From Ktedonobacterales bacterium (GTDB taxonomy: Bacteria > Chloroflexota > Ktedonobacteria > Ktedonobacterales > JADMIN01), in the NCBI GenBank assembly GCA_025935195.1, contig JAICVS010000025.1, positions 1 through 38,850 on the forward strand: DNA of 38,850 bases, read 5' to 3'. Positions 36,253-38,850 of this stretch are shown in pieces. The notes beneath the pieces are model-generated. The model worked only from the letters and a program-made list of their open reading frames with translations. It was not told the origin of the DNA and searched no databases. The position numbers and the translations under genes were made by a program. Numbering within the stretch: position 1 is the stretch's first letter; every line of letters begins with the position of its first letter.

Positions 36253-38850
36253 TCAATCGTCGTCGTCGTAGCGGCGGGAACGGCCGCGCGGGCGGCGGGT
36301 GGAACGGTCGTCGTCGTTGTCGTCGTAGCGGGCGCGGGATGAACGGGCGCGGCGGGAGGCGCGCGGCCCGTCGTCGTCATCGTCGTCATCGTCGTCGCGG
36401 CGGCGCGCGGCGAAGAGGGCGAAGCCGCGGCGCGGGCGGTCCTCGTCGTCGCCATAGTCATCGTCATCGTCGTTATTGGGACGGCGGCCGCGCAGGCGGT
36501 CGAGTACCTGCTTGCGCGCGGCGGGGGCCTCGTCCTCGTCGCCGTAGGCATCACCACCACGGCCGGCGACGACGGTGTAGGCTTCGTGGCTGTGGGCGAG
36601 AGTGATCTCGCCCTCGATGGCGGAGATCGGCGCGTGGGGCACGCGCTCGCCGCCGATGCGGTAATTGGCGCTGCCAGGGGCGCCATGCACGGTGATGCGG
36701 CCGCCACGGTGGAAGCCGAAGCGCAGGCCGGGATCGAGGCCCATCTGCCGCGAGGTGACGGCGCCGGGCGCGAAGAGCGCCGCAAGGCCGCGACGGGCAC
36801 GGGCGAACTCGGAGCCGCCGGAGCCGTCCGCGCTGACCAGCATGCCGAAGGGCTTCTGCGCCAGGCCGTAGCGCACGAGCAGCAGCAGGACGAGCAGCAG
36901 CAGCAGGTAGAGCGCGCTGATGGCCCAGGCGCGCAGCTCCTGCTGGAAGGTGGCGGGGGTGACGGTGACAAGCACGGTGCGGGTGACGTGGGTGAGGTCG
37001 CCGTGGGAGATGTTGAAGGCGCCGGTGGTGGTGAGGGCGACGGCGTAGGCGCCGGAGGCGTCGGACGGGAAGATGAGGTGGAAGGCGCCGCTGCCGTCGT
37101 TAGCGATGGTGACGGGAATGCTGGCGGAGCCGGTGCCTTCTGGCCGCTGGCGCGTCGCCACGCTGGTGACGGTGGCCTGGGCGTAGGGCTTGCCGTCCAG
37201 CAAGACCTGGCCGCGCACGACGGCTTGCGGGTCGGCGGGAGAGCCGGCGAGCGGCGGGCCGCTCAGCCACGCGAGGACGGGCAGGCGGTAGATGGCGCGC
37301 AGGGCGGCGTCCCAGCCGGTGACGCTGGCGCCGACGGTGTCGGTGGTGGGCTTGCCGGTGGCGGGCGCGACGAGCAGCGCGGTGGGGAAGAGGTCCAGGC
37401 GCAGCGTGGCTTCGGCGGAGAGCACATCTTCGCTGGCGGCATGGGCGGTGACGCTGAGGCGGTAGGAGCCGGTGGGCGCGCTGGTGGGAATGGTGACGGG
37501 GGCGCTGTAGGAGCCGGAGCCGGTGGCGTCGGCCAGCACGAGATCGCGGGCGAAGGGTGGGGCGCTGCCGCCGCCGACGTAGGTGAGGGTGGCGCTGAGG
37601 CTGAAGCGGCCGCCGCTGACGGGGGTGCCGCCGCTGCTGAGGGTGGCGGCGACGGTGAACGGCTCGCCGAGCGCGAGCACGGCGTTGGCGGCGGGCTGGG
37701 CAACGGCGAGGGTGAGCGAGGAGGTCTTGAGGCTGTTCATCAAGAACTGGCCGGAGCCGGAGACATCCACCTCCCAGGCGCCGGGCTGCGGGGTGGAGAT
37801 GGCGAAGATGGCGTAGTAGGGGTCGGTGGAGACGAAGGTGCCGGCGGTGGCGGGCGGGAAACGCTCGCCGTTGGGCGCGACGAGGGTGACGCGCGTGGAT
37901 GGGCTATCTTTGACGACGACGATATCGAGGGATTTGACGAACTGGCCGACGGTGAAGTTGCGGCCGGCGGCGCCGCCGTTGAGCGGCGTGGGCTCGATGT
38001 CGGGTCCAGGGGAGCGGCCGTTGCGCAGGCGGAAGATGTCGAGGAAGAAGGGCGTGATGTTGAGCGGCGAGACGCCGGGGACGACGCCGTGGCCGTCGTC
38101 GTAGAGCGAGCCGGAGGTGGCGCTGGCGAGGGAGCTGAGGAAGCCGTGGAAGCTGGTGTCGGCGCCAAGCGCGATCACGTCCACCGGCCAGTTGTGGGTT
38201 TTGAACTGGGGGACGAGATCGGCGGTGACGGCGCTCTGCTGATCTTGCGTGGCGGGGAACGGCTCGCCGTCGGTGAGGAGGATGATGGAGCCGGGGATGG
38301 CGCCGTTTTTGGTGGCAGCGGTGAGCATGGCGGCGGCGCGGGTGAGGGCGTCGTAGGTGGGCGTGGCGCCGTCGGGATGGCAGGAGTTCGACTTCTGTTG
38401 GATGGCGGCGCGAAGGGATTGGCGGGCGCTCACGGTGGAAAGCTCGCGCGGGGGAAGCTGCCAGTCTATCGTGGTCGGGAAGTTGCGCGGGCCGCCGGTC
38501 GCGCCGTTGGGGTTGTCGAGGCCGACGACGCCGACGAAGTCGCTGGGTCCGCTGAGGTCTACGTAGGCGCCGGCGGCGGAGCAGCGCAGGCCCAGGGGGT
38601 CGTTCTGGGCCATCGAGCCGGACATGTCGAGCACGATGACGGTGACATGGCCCGATGCTGACGGGGCGGCGGGGGCAAGGGCGGCGCGCGCCTGGGCGGG
38701 CATGGCGGGCATGGCGGGCATGGCGGGCATGGCGGGCATGGCGGGCATGGCGGGCATGGCGGGCGCGGCGAGGGCGGCGGGAGCCAGGCCGAGCGCCATA
38801 CAGAGGGCGAGAGCGAGCGGGCAGAGGGAGGCGATACGCCGAATGGGGCC
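36253..38850 (-). CDS. vWA-domain membrane protein with Asp/Arg-rich tail (5' end outside window)
   Basis: At least 865 codons. The frame is open to base 38850, and the bases before ATG 38799 encode IRRIASLCPLALALC, completing a signal peptide ending near ALAAP, so the true start is beyond the window. Residue numbers here count from the Met at 38799. A (Met-Pro-Ala)x7 repeat (15-35) precedes a von Willebrand A domain with MIDAS residues DMSGSM (from Asp58), GATPTYDAL and LLTDGEP. Several beta-sandwich-like segments follow, then one membrane helix near 620-643 (ALYLLLLLVLLLLVRYG). The cytosolic part includes GFHRGGRITVHGAPGSANYR and ends in alternating Asp runs and Arg-rich blocks (about 760-848). 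First visible gene of the tubulin-like operon. Confidence 0.88.
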   Translation of the reverse strand, partial: GPIRRIASLCPLALALCMALGLAPAALAAPAMPAMPAMPAMPAMPAMPAMPAQARAALAPAAPSASGHVTVIVLDMSGSMAQNDPLGLRCSAAGAYVDLSGPSDFVGVVGLDNPNGATGGPRNFPTTIDWQLPPRELSTVSARQSLRAAIQQKSNSCHPDGATPTYDALTRAAAMLTAATKNGAIPGSIILLTDGEPFPATQDQQSAVTADLVPQFKTHNWPVDVIALGADTSFHGFLSSLASATSGSLYDDGHGVVPGVSPLNITPFFLDIFRLRNGRSPGPDIEPTPLNGGAAGRNFTVGQFVKSLDIVVVKDSPSTRVTLVAPNGERFPPATAGTFVSTDPYYAIFAISTPQPGAWEVDVSGSGQFLMNSLKTSSLTLAVAQPAANAVLALGEPFTVAATLSSGGTPVSGGRFSLSATLTYVGGGSAPPFARDLVLADATGSGSYSAPVTIPTSAPTGSYRLSVTAHAASEDVLSAEATLRLDLFPTALLVAPATGKPTTDTVGASVTGWDAALRAIYRLPVLAWLSGPPLAGSPADPQAVVRGQVLLDGKPYAQATVTSVATRQRPEGTGSASIPVTIANDGSGAFHLIFPSDASGAYAVALTTTGAFNISHGDLTHVTRTVLVTVTPATFQQELRAWAISALYLLLLLVLLLLVRYGLAQKPFGMLVSADGSGGSEFARARRGLAALFAPGAVTSRQMGLDPGLRFGFHRGGRITVHGAPGSANYRIGGERVPHAPISAIEGEITLAHSHEAYTVVAGRGGDAYGDEDEAPAARKQVLDRLRGRRPNNDDDDDYGDDEDRPRRGFALFAARRRDDDDDDDDDGPRASRRARSSRARYDDNDDDRSTRRPRGRSRRYDDDD
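38701..38763 (-). repeat. 9-bp tandem repeat (seven copies) coding for Met-Pro-Ala
   Basis: Plus-strand unit CATGGCGGG, seven perfect copies. Being a multiple of three, copy-number change would lengthen or shorten the spacer after the signal peptide without shifting the frame. Confidence 0.9.

Overview
The window is a GC-rich bacterial chromosome segment. Gene content (a two-subunit 2-oxoacid:ferredoxin oxidoreductase, an adenosine-specific kinase, an FHA-PrsW fusion, a DksA-lspA-rluA-type cluster, a tubulin-like/vWA operon) and many short palindromic intergenic repeats fit best with Chloroflexota. That placement is inference; no rRNA or ribosomal protein gene is present to fix it. I recognised no tRNA, rRNA, CRISPR array, transposase or phage gene.

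Layout. 1-2568 (-): korA-korB, with korB cut by the window start. 2775-7206: a TetR regulator, a rifampin-phosphotransferase-like PEP-utilising enzyme and a small membrane protein on the + strand, flanked by two decayed, mutually similar gene remnants. 7247-10343 (-): DksA/TraR-like protein, signal peptidase II, RluA-type pseudouridine synthase, a membrane protein and a HIT protein. 10515-11474: a small membrane protein and an adenosine-specific kinase, divergent. 11527-13898 (-): an ECF sigma factor translationally coupled to a large zinc-finger anti-sigma factor. 14115-16859 (-): a CCA-adding-type nucleotidyltransferase with an HD domain, and an alpha/beta hydrolase. 16860-18012: a 1.15-kb gene-free block packed with repeats. 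18013-18489 (-): GNAT acetyltransferase. 18844-20628 (+): FHA plus PrsW-type intramembrane protease. 20777-26404: a surface-polysaccharide locus, with O-antigen ligase and GT4 on + facing GT2 and a flippase on -. 26882-29121 (+): an EcsC-family protein overlapping a seven-helix membrane protein. 29164-38850 (-): five tightly packed genes, described next.

The most interesting region is 29164-38850. Its genes in transcription order are: a secreted or membrane-anchored vWA protein (5' end beyond the window); a 907-aa tubulin-like GTPase with GGGTGSG; an 885-aa coiled-coil/transmembrane protein that I read as a degenerate tubulin-like paralogue; a four-helix membrane protein; and a small unknown protein. 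The order suggests one envelope-linked cytoskeletal or membrane-remodelling machine, with an extracytoplasmic vWA sensor/adhesion domain, a GTPase and a membrane-bound pseudo-GTPase partner. Its function is unknown to me.

At least two dispersed palindromic repeat families (A at about 17.2, 23.65, 26.6 and 36.1 kb; B at 17.8 and 36.2 kb) show compensatory base changes in their stems. One A and one B copy sit together directly upstream of the tubulin-like gene.
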